This document shows positions 1 through 5,313 of a stretch of 5,313 nt of DNA, piece by piece (positions within the stretch are counted from its first letter, which is position 1; each line of letters starts with the position of its first letter). The translations under genes and the position numbers were made by a program. The stretch lies in the NCBI GenBank assembly GCA_900770835.1, contig CAAGLQ010000081.1, forward strand, positions 1 to 5,313. Reading direction: 5' to 3'. The stretch is from an uncultured Parabacteroides sp. (GTDB lineage Bacteria > Bacteroidota > Bacteroidia > Bacteroidales > Tannerellaceae). The notes under the pieces were generated by a model that saw only the letters and a list, made by a program, of their open reading frames with translations, was not told the origin of the DNA and made no database searches.

Positions 1-261
1 GACGAAGCGGATTTCTGGCGTATTGTCAATAGCTACGAAGGAACCTTTAGCTACGAGGCACTGAAAGCCTCCGACCCCCGCTATGCCGACTTCCGGGCTT
101 TCAAGGAGCGGAAGGTGCTCTATTGCAACATGACGCATAAGCCCTTCTACGAGAGTATGCCGATGGAGCCAGACAAGGTGTTGGCGGATCTGATTCACGC
201 CTTCCACCCACAGTTGCTCCCAGCTGACTATCAACCCACTTACTACGAACTTTTAAAGTAA
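1..261 (+). CDS. btuF: ABC transporter periplasmic substrate-binding protein, BtuF/FepB-type (3' end only)
   Basis: This is the last 86 residues of an open frame that enters from the left edge and stops at TAA 259-261. The visible part resembles the C-terminal lobe of class III (BtuF/FepB/FhuD-like) binding proteins, which capture a metal chelate in the periplasm and hand it to a BtuC-type permease. Recognisable features are an aromatic stretch (FWRIVNSYEG), SYEALKASDPRYADFRAFKE, then VLYCNM and the closing VLADLIHAFHPQLLP segment, typical of Bacteroidota members of this family. The signal peptide or lipobox would be outside the window. It ends 6 bases before the permease start, so the two are surely co-transcribed. 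Family assignment is fairly secure from sequence plus context. The cargo is inferred: a corrinoid, because of the downstream cobalamin genes, with haem or ferric siderophore the alternative. Confidence 0.85.
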   Translation, partial: DEADFWRIVNSYEGTFSYEALKASDPRYADFRAFKERKVLYCNMTHKPFYESMPMEPDKVLADLIHAFHPQLLPADYQPTYYELLK

Positions 262-267
262 TTCTTC

Positions 268-1305
268 ATGCACAGACCGATCGTTCCACTCCTTGTCGGG
301 ATTAGTATTGCCTTGGGCGTTTTCTTCCTGCTGAACCTGTTGTTGGGATCCGTGTCGATTCCTCTTCGCGCCATCTGTGAGATGCTATTAGGCAGTGAGG
401 AGCACCCCGTGGTTTGGCAGAACATCTTATGGAAGTCGCGTGTGCCCCAGGCTTTGACCGCCTTGGTGGCCGGAGCTGCGCTCTCAGTGAGTGGTTTGCA
501 GATGCAGACCGTTTTCCGCAATCCGTTGGCCGATCCCTCGGTGTTAGGTGTGAGTGCCGGAGCCAGTTTAGGGGTCGCCTTCGTGGTATTGCTATCTGGA
601 GCGATCGGCGGTGTGGCACTGAGTAGATTAGGGTATTTGGGCGAGATCGCCCTCTCTGTTGCGGCCATCATCGGTTCGCTTTCCGTCTTGACACTCATCG
701 TGTTTATCTCTACCAAAGTCAAGGGCAACGTCACGCTGTTGATCATCGGTGTGATGATCGGCTATGTGGCGAATGCCATCATTGGCGTGTTGAAGTTCTT
801 CAGTGTGGAGGAGGATATTCGGGCTTATGTGATCTGGGGATTGGGTAGTTTCGCCCGTGTGTCAGGCGACCAGATGTTGCTCTTCGTGACCCTCATGGCC
901 CTCTTGATTCCCCTCTCTTTCCTGTTGATCAAGACAATGAACCTGCTGTTGTTAGGTAGCAACTATGCCCGCAATTTGGGGTTGAACATCCATCGTGCCC
1001 GCCTACTCGTCATTTTAAGTGCCGGTATCTTGGTGGCGATCGTCACCGCCTATTGCGGACCGATCATGTTTATCGGTTTGGCTGTGCCCCATTTGGCTCG
1101 GGCCATCTTCCGCAGTTCAGACCATCGGGTGTTGATGCCCGCCACCGTGTTGATTGGGGCAACCTTAGCGTTGGCCTGCAACCTGATCGCCCGTATGCCG
1201 GGCTTTGAGGGTGCCTTGCCGCTCAACTCTGTCACGGCGTTGATTGGTGCGCCGGTGGTGGCCTCCGTACTGTTCCGTAAGCGGAAAGAAGAAATGAACG
1301 AATAA
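268..1305 (+). CDS. btuC: FecCD/BtuC-family ABC transporter permease, probable corrinoid importer
   Basis: This 345-residue inner-membrane protein has the usual length for the family. As a dimer it forms the channel through which the chelate delivered by the binding protein is moved, driven by the ATPase encoded next. Family hallmarks are clear. RVPQALTALVAGAALS-GLQMQ followed by FRNPLADPSVLGVSAGAS spans about residues 58-100, and GPIMFIGLAVPHLAR (about 264-278) is the cytoplasmic region that contacts the ATPase. Hydrophobic segments lie near residues 7-27, 62-80, 96-114, 124-146, 155-175, 203-224, 247-263, 290-308 and 320-336, consistent with the roughly ten helices of BtuC. The C-terminus is a short charged tail (RKRKEEMNE). 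The ATG at 268 is 6 bases after the previous stop and gives a normal N-terminal helix. No strong Shine-Dalgarno is seen, as is common in Bacteroidota. Substrate specificity cannot be read from sequence; corrinoid is inferred from the operon. Confidence 0.93.
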   Translation: MHRPIVPLLVGISIALGVFFLLNLLLGSVSIPLRAICEMLLGSEEHPVVWQNILWKSRVPQALTALVAGAALSVSGLQMQTVFRNPLADPSVLGVSAGASLGVAFVVLLSGAIGGVALSRLGYLGEIALSVAAIIGSLSVLTLIVFISTKVKGNVTLLIIGVMIGYVANAIIGVLKFFSVEEDIRAYVIWGLGSFARVSGDQMLLFVTLMALLIPLSFLLIKTMNLLLLGSNYARNLGLNIHRARLLVILSAGILVAIVTAYCGPIMFIGLAVPHLARAIFRSSDHRVLMPATVLIGATLALACNLIARMPGFEGALPLNSVTALIGAPVVASVLFRKRKEEMNE

Positions 1306-1313
1306 AGAGAAAG
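1306..1313 (+). promoter_or_regulatory. purine-rich possible ribosome binding site for the ATPase gene
   Basis: AGAGAAAG lies in the 14-base gap between the permease stop and the ATPase ATG, six bases before the start. It is only a weak match to a Shine-Dalgarno sequence. It supports the ATG at 1320 as the start but is not decisive. Confidence 0.3.
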
Positions 1314-1319
1314 CGCCTT

Positions 1320-2324
1320 ATGATACATATCGCACATTTATCCATTGGCTATCGCTATAAGAAGCACACCCGGGTCGTGGCGAGCGACATCAACGCCGAG
1401 ATCTATCCGGGCGAGCTGACCTGCCTCTTGGGAGCCAACGGTGTCGGTAAATCGACGCTGCTCCGCACCCTTTCCGCCTTTCAAAAGAAGTTAGGCGGCG
1501 AAATCGTGATCGAGGGAAAAGAGATTGAGCACTATACAGACAAGCAGTTGGCCCGTATCATCAGCGTCGTGCTGACTGAGAAATGCGACCTGCGCAACAT
1601 GTTGGTGCCGGAGCTGATTGGTTTGGGACGTAGCCCCTACACCGGCTTCTGGGGAACGCTCTCCAAAGAAGACCGAGCGGTGGTTGATCAGGCAGCCGCC
1701 TTGGTGGGCATCGAGCACTTGATGAACCGCATGGTACATACCCTCAGCGATGGCGAGCGGCAGAAGGTAATGATCGCCAAGGCACTGGCACAAGAGACAC
1801 CTATCATCTTCCTCGACGAGCCGACTGCCTTCCTCGACTTTCCCAGCAAGATTGAAATGATGCAACTGTTGCTCCGCCTTAGCCGACAGACCCAGAAGAC
1901 CATCTTCCTCTCCACCCACGACTTGGAGTTGGCCTTGCAGATTGCCGATCGCATCTGGCTGATGGATAAAAACCAAGGGCTGACCGTCGGTACACCGGAG
2001 GATTTGGCGTTAGACGGCAGTCTCTGTCGCTTTTTCCATCGCAAGGGGGTACATTTTAATGAAGAACGAGGTATCTTTGAGGTCGCATACGAATATGCGG
2101 AACAGATTCAGATCGAAGGTGAAGGACAACGGCGTGCGATGGTGGAAAAGGCACTGCGGCGAAACGGCATCCAGTGCGTGACCGATGAGGCAACGGAATG
2201 GCGAATTACGGTAGAACCGGATGACTTCCTTTTAGCTAACGCAGACGGAACCGCACAACGTTTCTCCACGATTGATCAACTATTGAAAACATACATGCAG
2301 AAAATAAGAAAAGACAAGATATGA
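1320..2324 (+). CDS. btuD: ABC transporter ATP-binding protein (BtuD/FepC-type) with C-terminal extension
   Basis: This 334-residue cytoplasmic ATPase powers the BtuC-type permease encoded just upstream. Visible motifs, in order, are Walker A GANGVGKST (38-46), signature LSDGERQK (142-149), Walker B IIFLDEP (162-168, with catalytic E167), D-loop FLD (171-173) and switch histidine in STHD (H200). GLGRSPYTGFWG (101-112) is the segment expected to meet the permease coupling helix. Two features are unusual. The Q-loop region reads SVVLTEKCD, with E87 where most family members have glutamine. The signature has D and E (LSDGE) rather than the canonical LSGGQ. The ATPase core ends near residue 253; typical BtuD/FepC proteins are about 250-270 residues. 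A further 80 or so residues follow, with a compact alpha/beta look (helical EGQRRAMVEKALRRNGI, strand WRITVEP, then a helical tail). Its function is unknown. The stop overlaps the next start by four bases. Confidence 0.93.
   Translation: MIHIAHLSIGYRYKKHTRVVASDINAEIYPGELTCLLGANGVGKSTLLRTLSAFQKKLGGEIVIEGKEIEHYTDKQLARIISVVLTEKCDLRNMLVPELIGLGRSPYTGFWGTLSKEDRAVVDQAAALVGIEHLMNRMVHTLSDGERQKVMIAKALAQETPIIFLDEPTAFLDFPSKIEMMQLLLRLSRQTQKTIFLSTHDLELALQIADRIWLMDKNQGLTVGTPEDLALDGSLCRFFHRKGVHFNEERGIFEVAYEYAEQIQIEGEGQRRAMVEKALRRNGIQCVTDEATEWRITVEPDDFLLANADGTAQRFSTIDQLLKTYMQKIRKDKI
2079..2321 (+). other. C-terminal extension domain of the ATPase, function unknown
   Basis: Residues about 254-334 of the ATPase lie beyond the region needed for a standard nucleotide-binding domain. 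The segment begins FEVAYEYAEQIQIEG, continues with a likely amphipathic helix rich in Arg/Lys/Glu, a short NGIQCV strand, the strand-like EWRITVEP, and an ending QLLKTYMQKIRKDK. It has no transmembrane segment, no cysteine pair and no recognised catalytic motif. Regulatory C-terminal domains exist on some other importer ATPases (MalK, MetN), but I see no specific match to those. A role in sensing or dimer stabilisation is only a guess. The boundary is approximate. Confidence 0.55.
2321..2324 (+). other. ATGA stop/start overlap coupling ATPase and CobJ-CbiC
   Basis: The ATG of the CobJ-CbiC gene (2321-2323) overlaps the TGA stop of the ATPase (2322-2324). This arrangement usually means translation of the second gene is coupled to the first. 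The bases just upstream are A-rich (AAAATAAGAAAAGACAAG), as often seen before Bacteroidota starts. Confidence 0.8.
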
Positions 2325-3733
2325 AACAGGGCAAAATCATTGTAGCAGGCATTGGGCCGGGCAGCGAGGCCGATATTACACCGGCTGTCATCGCTGCCAT
2401 TCAACAAGCAGACATCATCATTGGCTATAAATATTATTTCCAATTTATTACGCACCTATTACAACCGGGAGCGGAGTGTATCGACACCGGCATGAAGCGG
2501 GAGCAGGCTCGTGCGGAGCAAGCTTTCGGCTATGCCAACGAAGGAAAGACAGTCTGTGTGATCAGTTCGGGAGATGCCGGTATCTATGGCATGGCTCCGC
2601 TCATTTACGAGATGAAACGGGCTACCGACAGCGAGATAGAGATCGAGGTGTTACCCGGTATCAGTGCTTTCCAAAAGGCAGCTGCCCTGTTGGGCGCACC
2701 CATCGGACATGATTTCTGTGTCATCTCCCTCTCCGACTTGATGACTCCTTGGGAACGCATCGAGCGCCGCATCCAAGCCGCAGCGGATGCCGACTTCGTG
2801 ACTTCCATCTACAACCCCAAGAGCGAGGGACGCTACTGGCAGCTGCATCGTCTGAAAGAGATCTTTATGCAGGCTCGTGACCCGCAAACACCGGTAGGAT
2901 TCGTGCGCCAAGCAGGTCGAGAGGAGCAACAAATCACCCGCACCACCTTGGCCGATTTCGACCCGGAAGCGGTGGATATGTTCACGGTGATCTTGATTGG
3001 CAACTCACAAACCTACCTGTATGCGGATCGGATGATCACGCCCCGCGGCTATTATGGTGAGCTGAAACAGGCCAATAAAGAGACCGGATTGGGACAAGAG
3101 ATCATGATCCGCAGTTTCCGTACCATCGAAAAGGAGCTGAAACAACCGAATATCCCGTTAGACAAGAAATGGGCATTGCTCCATGCCATCCATACAACAG
3201 CCGATTTCGAGATGGAGCAAATCCTTTACGCCGATCCGAACGCTGTGGCTCACCTCTACCAGCAGGTGGAAGGAGGCGCATTGCGTACGATCGTAACCGA
3301 CGTGACCATGGCTGCTTCAGGCATTCGCAAAGGGGCGCTGGCTCGTTTAGGCGTGGAGGTGAAATGCTATCTCTCTGATGAGCGGGTAGCCGCAATGGCC
3401 AAGGAGAAGGGGATCACCCGTACGCAAGCCGGCATTCGTTTAGCGGTTGAAGAGCATCCTGATGCGCTGTTCGTCTTCGGTAACGCTCCGACAGCCTTGA
3501 TAGAGCTTTGCGACCTGATGCGCAAGGGAAAAGCACATCCGACCGGTATCATTGCAGCCCCTGTCGGTTTTGTGCACGTCAAGGAGTCGAAATACATGGT
3601 GAAGACCTTCACCGAAGTACCCAAGTTGATCGTGGAGGGACGTAAGGGAGGTAGCAATTTGGCGGCTACATTAGTCAACGCTATCCTTTGCTACAACGAC
3701 GCCGAACAACTTAAACCGGGACGAGACGTATGA
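2321..3733 (+). CDS. cobJ: Bifunctional C17-methyltransferase (CobJ/CbiH) and precorrin-8X methylmutase (CbiC/CobH) fusion
   Basis: This 470-residue cytoplasmic enzyme has two domains. Residues 1 to about 245 are a SAM-dependent tetrapyrrole methylase of the CobJ/CbiH group, which methylates C17 and drives ring contraction. Evidence is the N-terminal GIGPG loop (10-14) with DITPAVIAAIQQADIIIGY, the ISSGDAGIYGMA motif (81-92), the LPGISAFQKAAALLGAP segment and YNPKSEGR (164-171). Residues about 265-470 are a CbiC/CobH mutase, which moves the C11 methyl to C12 to give (cobalt-)hydrogenobyrinate/cobyrinate. Evidence is HAIHTTADFE, with H291 the likely counterpart of the catalytic histidine of CobH, DVTMAASGI (327-335), GNAPTAL (387-393), PVGFV..KESK and GRKGGSN (440-446). 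Each part has about the length of a stand-alone enzyme, joined by a short linker (about 245-265), and the frame is unbroken, so this is a true fusion. Both junctions are ATGA overlaps. Cobalt-loaded substrates are inferred from the neighbouring cbiG. Confidence 0.95.
   Translation: MKQGKIIVAGIGPGSEADITPAVIAAIQQADIIIGYKYYFQFITHLLQPGAECIDTGMKREQARAEQAFGYANEGKTVCVISSGDAGIYGMAPLIYEMKRATDSEIEIEVLPGISAFQKAAALLGAPIGHDFCVISLSDLMTPWERIERRIQAAADADFVTSIYNPKSEGRYWQLHRLKEIFMQARDPQTPVGFVRQAGREEQQITRTTLADFDPEAVDMFTVILIGNSQTYLYADRMITPRGYYGELKQANKETGLGQEIMIRSFRTIEKELKQPNIPLDKKWALLHAIHTTADFEMEQILYADPNAVAHLYQQVEGGALRTIVTDVTMAASGIRKGALARLGVEVKCYLSDERVAAMAKEKGITRTQAGIRLAVEEHPDALFVFGNAPTALIELCDLMRKGKAHPTGIIAAPVGFVHVKESKYMVKTFTEVPKLIVEGRKGGSNLAATLVNAILCYNDAEQLKPGRDV
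3730..3733 (+). other. ATGA stop/start overlap coupling CobJ-CbiC and CobL
   Basis: The start ATG of the CobL-type gene (3730-3732) overlaps the TGA stop of the fusion gene (3731-3733). A purine-rich GGGACGAG sits a few bases upstream, inside the end of the preceding gene, and could help re-initiation. Confidence 0.8.
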
Positions 3734-4929
3734 GATTTATTGTCATAGGGATCAACGATGCGGCTCAGCAGGAGGCGTTAGGATGTAAGAATGAGGAATT
3801 GGCAAGCGTGATTGCCTCCCATCGGGTCTTCTCCGGGGGAGTGCGTCATCATGAACTGGTCGCCTCTCTCCTACCCACCTCCTACGAATGGATCGACATC
3901 AAGGTGCCTCTCGATGCCGTGTTCGCTCGTTATCAGGATTATGCCGAGGAAGAGATCGTGGTCTTCGCTTCGGGCGATCCGCTCTTCTTCGGGTTCGCCA
4001 ACACGATCCGCAACCGGATGCCGGAAGCAGAAATCCGTCTCTATCCCACCTTCAACTCCTTGCAATTGTTGGCACACCAACTGGTCATGCCCTATCAGAC
4101 AATGCGAATCGTCTCTCTGACGGGAAGGCCCTGGCATGAGTTGGATCGAGCACTGATTGAACGAGCCACGCAGATCGGTGTGCTGACCGATCGTGTCCAT
4201 ACCCCCGCTACCATCGCAGCACGCATGTTAGCGTACGGTTTCGATCACTATCGGATGGCCATTGGCGAGCGTTTAGGGAATCCAACGTTGCAGCGCATCC
4301 GGAAATGCTCATTGGAAGAGGCGACACAGCTTGACTATGAGCAGCCGAATTGCCTGATCCTGACATGCGAACAGCCGCATCCCCGTCTGTTTGGCATCCC
4401 CGATAGCGCATTTGCACTGTTGGATGGCCGGGAGAAGATGATCACCAAGATGCCCATCCGCCTCTTGAGTCTTAGCCTGCTCGACCTACGGGAGCGAAAT
4501 CACTTTTGGGACATCGGCTTCTGTACCGGTTCTGTTTCTATCGAGGCAAAGACCCAGTTCCCTCATTTGCATATTGAGGCGTTTGAGATACGAGAGGCGG
4601 GACGTCAGCTGATGGAAGAGAATGGCCGCCGTTTCCATACCCCGGGTATCGAGACGCACATCGGCGATTTCTTGGAGGCCGACCTCACGGGATTGACGGC
4701 TCCCGACGCTGTCTTTATTGGCGGACATGACGGAAAGCTGATCGAGATCGTGGAACGGGTCACACAGAAAATCTCCCCGAACGGTGTGATCGTCTTCAAC
4801 TCCGTTTCTGAGGCCAGCCAAGCGCTGTTCCGTGAAGCCATCCAACAAGTCGGTTGGCACATCGAGTGCGAAAACCGTATGAGCTTAGATGATTTTAATC
4901 CGATTACCTTGTTTAAGGCAATCCCCTAA
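3730..4929 (+). CDS. cobL: CobL-type C5,15-methyltransferase (decarboxylating), CbiE-CbiT fusion
   Basis: This 399-residue protein has the usual CobL length and is a fusion of two SAM-dependent methylases. The N-terminal half (about 1-215) is CbiE-like, methylating C5. It shows IGINDAAQQ at the start, VFSGGVRHHEL, the ASGDPLFFG motif (80-88) and FNSLQLLAHQL. The C-terminal half (about 235-399) is CbiT-like, methylating C15 and decarboxylating the C12 acetate. It has a Rossmann-type SAM loop WDIGFCTGSVSIEA (260-273), an acidic residue after the second strand (EAFEIRE), and VFIGGHDGK (328-336), which matches the family's FIGG motif. The product feeds the methylmutase encoded just upstream, so consecutive steps sit side by side. 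Small departures from the usual patterns are C265 in place of the middle glycine of the SAM loop, and GIND where many CbiE proteins have a second glycine. The stop TAA is 10 bases before the next start. Confidence 0.94.
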   Translation: MRFIVIGINDAAQQEALGCKNEELASVIASHRVFSGGVRHHELVASLLPTSYEWIDIKVPLDAVFARYQDYAEEEIVVFASGDPLFFGFANTIRNRMPEAEIRLYPTFNSLQLLAHQLVMPYQTMRIVSLTGRPWHELDRALIERATQIGVLTDRVHTPATIAARMLAYGFDHYRMAIGERLGNPTLQRIRKCSLEEATQLDYEQPNCLILTCEQPHPRLFGIPDSAFALLDGREKMITKMPIRLLSLSLLDLRERNHFWDIGFCTGSVSIEAKTQFPHLHIEAFEIREAGRQLMEENGRRFHTPGIETHIGDFLEADLTGLTAPDAVFIGGHDGKLIEIVERVTQKISPNGVIVFNSVSEASQALFREAIQQVGWHIECENRMSLDDFNPITLFKAIP

Positions 4930-4939
4930 TTTACGATTT

Positions 4940-5313
4940 ATGATTATCATTCCCATATCCAACAATAGCCGTGCATTGGCCGAGCGTATCGCCTCCGCCT
5001 ACCCAGCGGCAACCATACTTGCTTATAAAGACTTCTCCGAAAGCACCTTCCAGACCGCAAAGCAATGCGTGTTCATTGGTGCTTTAGGCATCTGTGTGCG
5101 TACGATCGCCCCTTTTACCACGGATAAACATACGGATCCAGCTGTGGTCTGCATCGACAGCACAGGCCGTTTCGTGATCTCTGTACTCTCCGGCCATATC
5201 GGTGGAGCCAACGAGCTGACACGTGACTTGGCGCACTATTTAGGCGCAGAACCGGTCATCACCACCCAGAGCGATAACACGCAGCTTTGGGCACTTGACA
5301 CACTGCCCCGTCA
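4940..5313 (+). CDS. cbiG: CbiG, cobalt-precorrin-5A hydrolase (N-terminal part, cut by window end)
   Basis: The frame opens at ATG 4940 and stays open to the right edge, giving 124 residues plus two bases. CbiG opens the delta-lactone ring of cobalt-precorrin-5A and releases acetaldehyde, a step specific to the oxygen-independent B12 pathway. The match is strong across the core: IGALGICVRTIAP (46-58), DKHTDPAVVCID (62-73), ISVLSGHIGGANELTRDLA (80-98), then GAEPVITTQSDN (102-113) and LDT (119-121). The ATG is the only sensible start, since the upstream gene's stop is 10 bases away. Only about 47 residues precede the GALGICVR motif, fewer than I recall for enterobacterial CbiG. The C-terminal part is not visible. 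In Bacteroidota CbiG is often fused to the C11-methyltransferase CobM/CbiF, so that is plausible here but unproven. Confidence 0.93.
   Translation, partial: MIIIPISNNSRALAERIASAYPAATILAYKDFSESTFQTAKQCVFIGALGICVRTIAPFTTDKHTDPAVVCIDSTGRFVISVLSGHIGGANELTRDLAHYLGAEPVITTQSDNTQLWALDTLPR

Noticed and set aside
243..746. A 167-codon open frame on the minus strand across the permease gene.
   Set aside because: It is antisense to a strongly conserved permease, its product is low-complexity (rich in Thr, Pro, Ala, Ser) with no family look, and no start signal is evident.
1306..1319. Possible promoter, terminator or riboswitch in the longest intergenic gap.
   Set aside because: Fourteen bases are too few for any of these, and no hairpin or T-run is present.
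1491..1976. A 161-codon minus-strand frame inside the ATPase gene.
   Set aside because: It mirrors the ATPase coding sequence, including its Walker B and signature regions, and resembles no known protein.
268..2324. Assignment of the transporter to haem or ferric-siderophore uptake.
   Set aside because: FecCD-family sequence alone cannot exclude it, but direct coupling to corrin-ring genes makes a corrinoid cargo more likely.
4486..4860. A 124-codon minus-strand frame within the CbiT half of CobL.
   Set aside because: It is a shadow of a conserved coding region and has no recognisable domain.
4930..4939. Possible separate promoter before cbiG.
   Set aside because: The gap is 10 bases of AT-rich sequence. 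The AT-rich run around the start codon shows no pair of Bacteroidota -33/-7 elements that I can support.
5023..5211. A short minus-strand frame under the start of cbiG.
   Set aside because: The plus-strand reading matches CbiG motifs precisely, so the opposite frame is incidental.

Overview
The window is one densely packed, single-direction (+ strand) stretch of a corrinoid (vitamin B12) operon. It holds six genes, four complete and one cut at each edge, with no gap longer than 14 bases. Codon use, weak Shine-Dalgarno signals, a fused CobJ-CbiC protein and the style of the ABC transporter proteins all point to the Bacteroidota, most likely order Bacteroidales (Porphyromonas/Tannerella/Parabacteroides-like). 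Base composition by eye is slightly above half G+C, which is high for Bacteroides itself. Genus assignment is inference only.

Layout: 1-261 is the 3' end of a BtuF-type periplasmic binding protein. 268-1305 is a BtuC/FecCD-type permease. 1320-2324 is the partner ATPase (BtuD-type), with an extra C-terminal segment of about 80 residues. 2321-3733 is a natural fusion of C17-methyltransferase (CobJ/CbiH) and precorrin-8X methylmutase (CbiC/CobH). 3730-4929 is a CobL-type CbiE-CbiT fusion (C5,15-methyltransferase/decarboxylase). 4940 to the window end is the N-terminal part of CbiG, the cobalt-precorrin-5A hydrolase, which runs off the edge. The junctions ATPase/CobJ-CbiC and CobJ-CbiC/CobL are both ATGA overlaps (4 bases), so translation is probably coupled.

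How they work together: the first three genes form an importer for a metal-chelate-type substrate, and their linkage to corrin-ring genes makes a corrinoid (cobalamin or cobinamide) the most likely cargo. The last three genes encode middle steps of corrin ring synthesis: ring contraction/C17 methylation, C5 and C15 methylation with C12 acetate decarboxylation, methyl migration to give the cobyrinate skeleton, and delta-lactone opening. CbiG is a marker of the oxygen-independent, early-cobalt-insertion route, so the substrates are probably cobalt-precorrins even though the fused enzymes are often given 'precorrin' names.

Nothing here looks like a wholly new system. The points worth a second look are the ATPase's unusual Q-loop and C-terminal extension, the two fusion enzymes, altered SAM-binding loops in the CobL protein, and a short CbiG N-terminus. 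No promoter, riboswitch, terminator, repeat, RNA gene or mobile element could be supported; any cobalamin riboswitch would lie upstream of the window.
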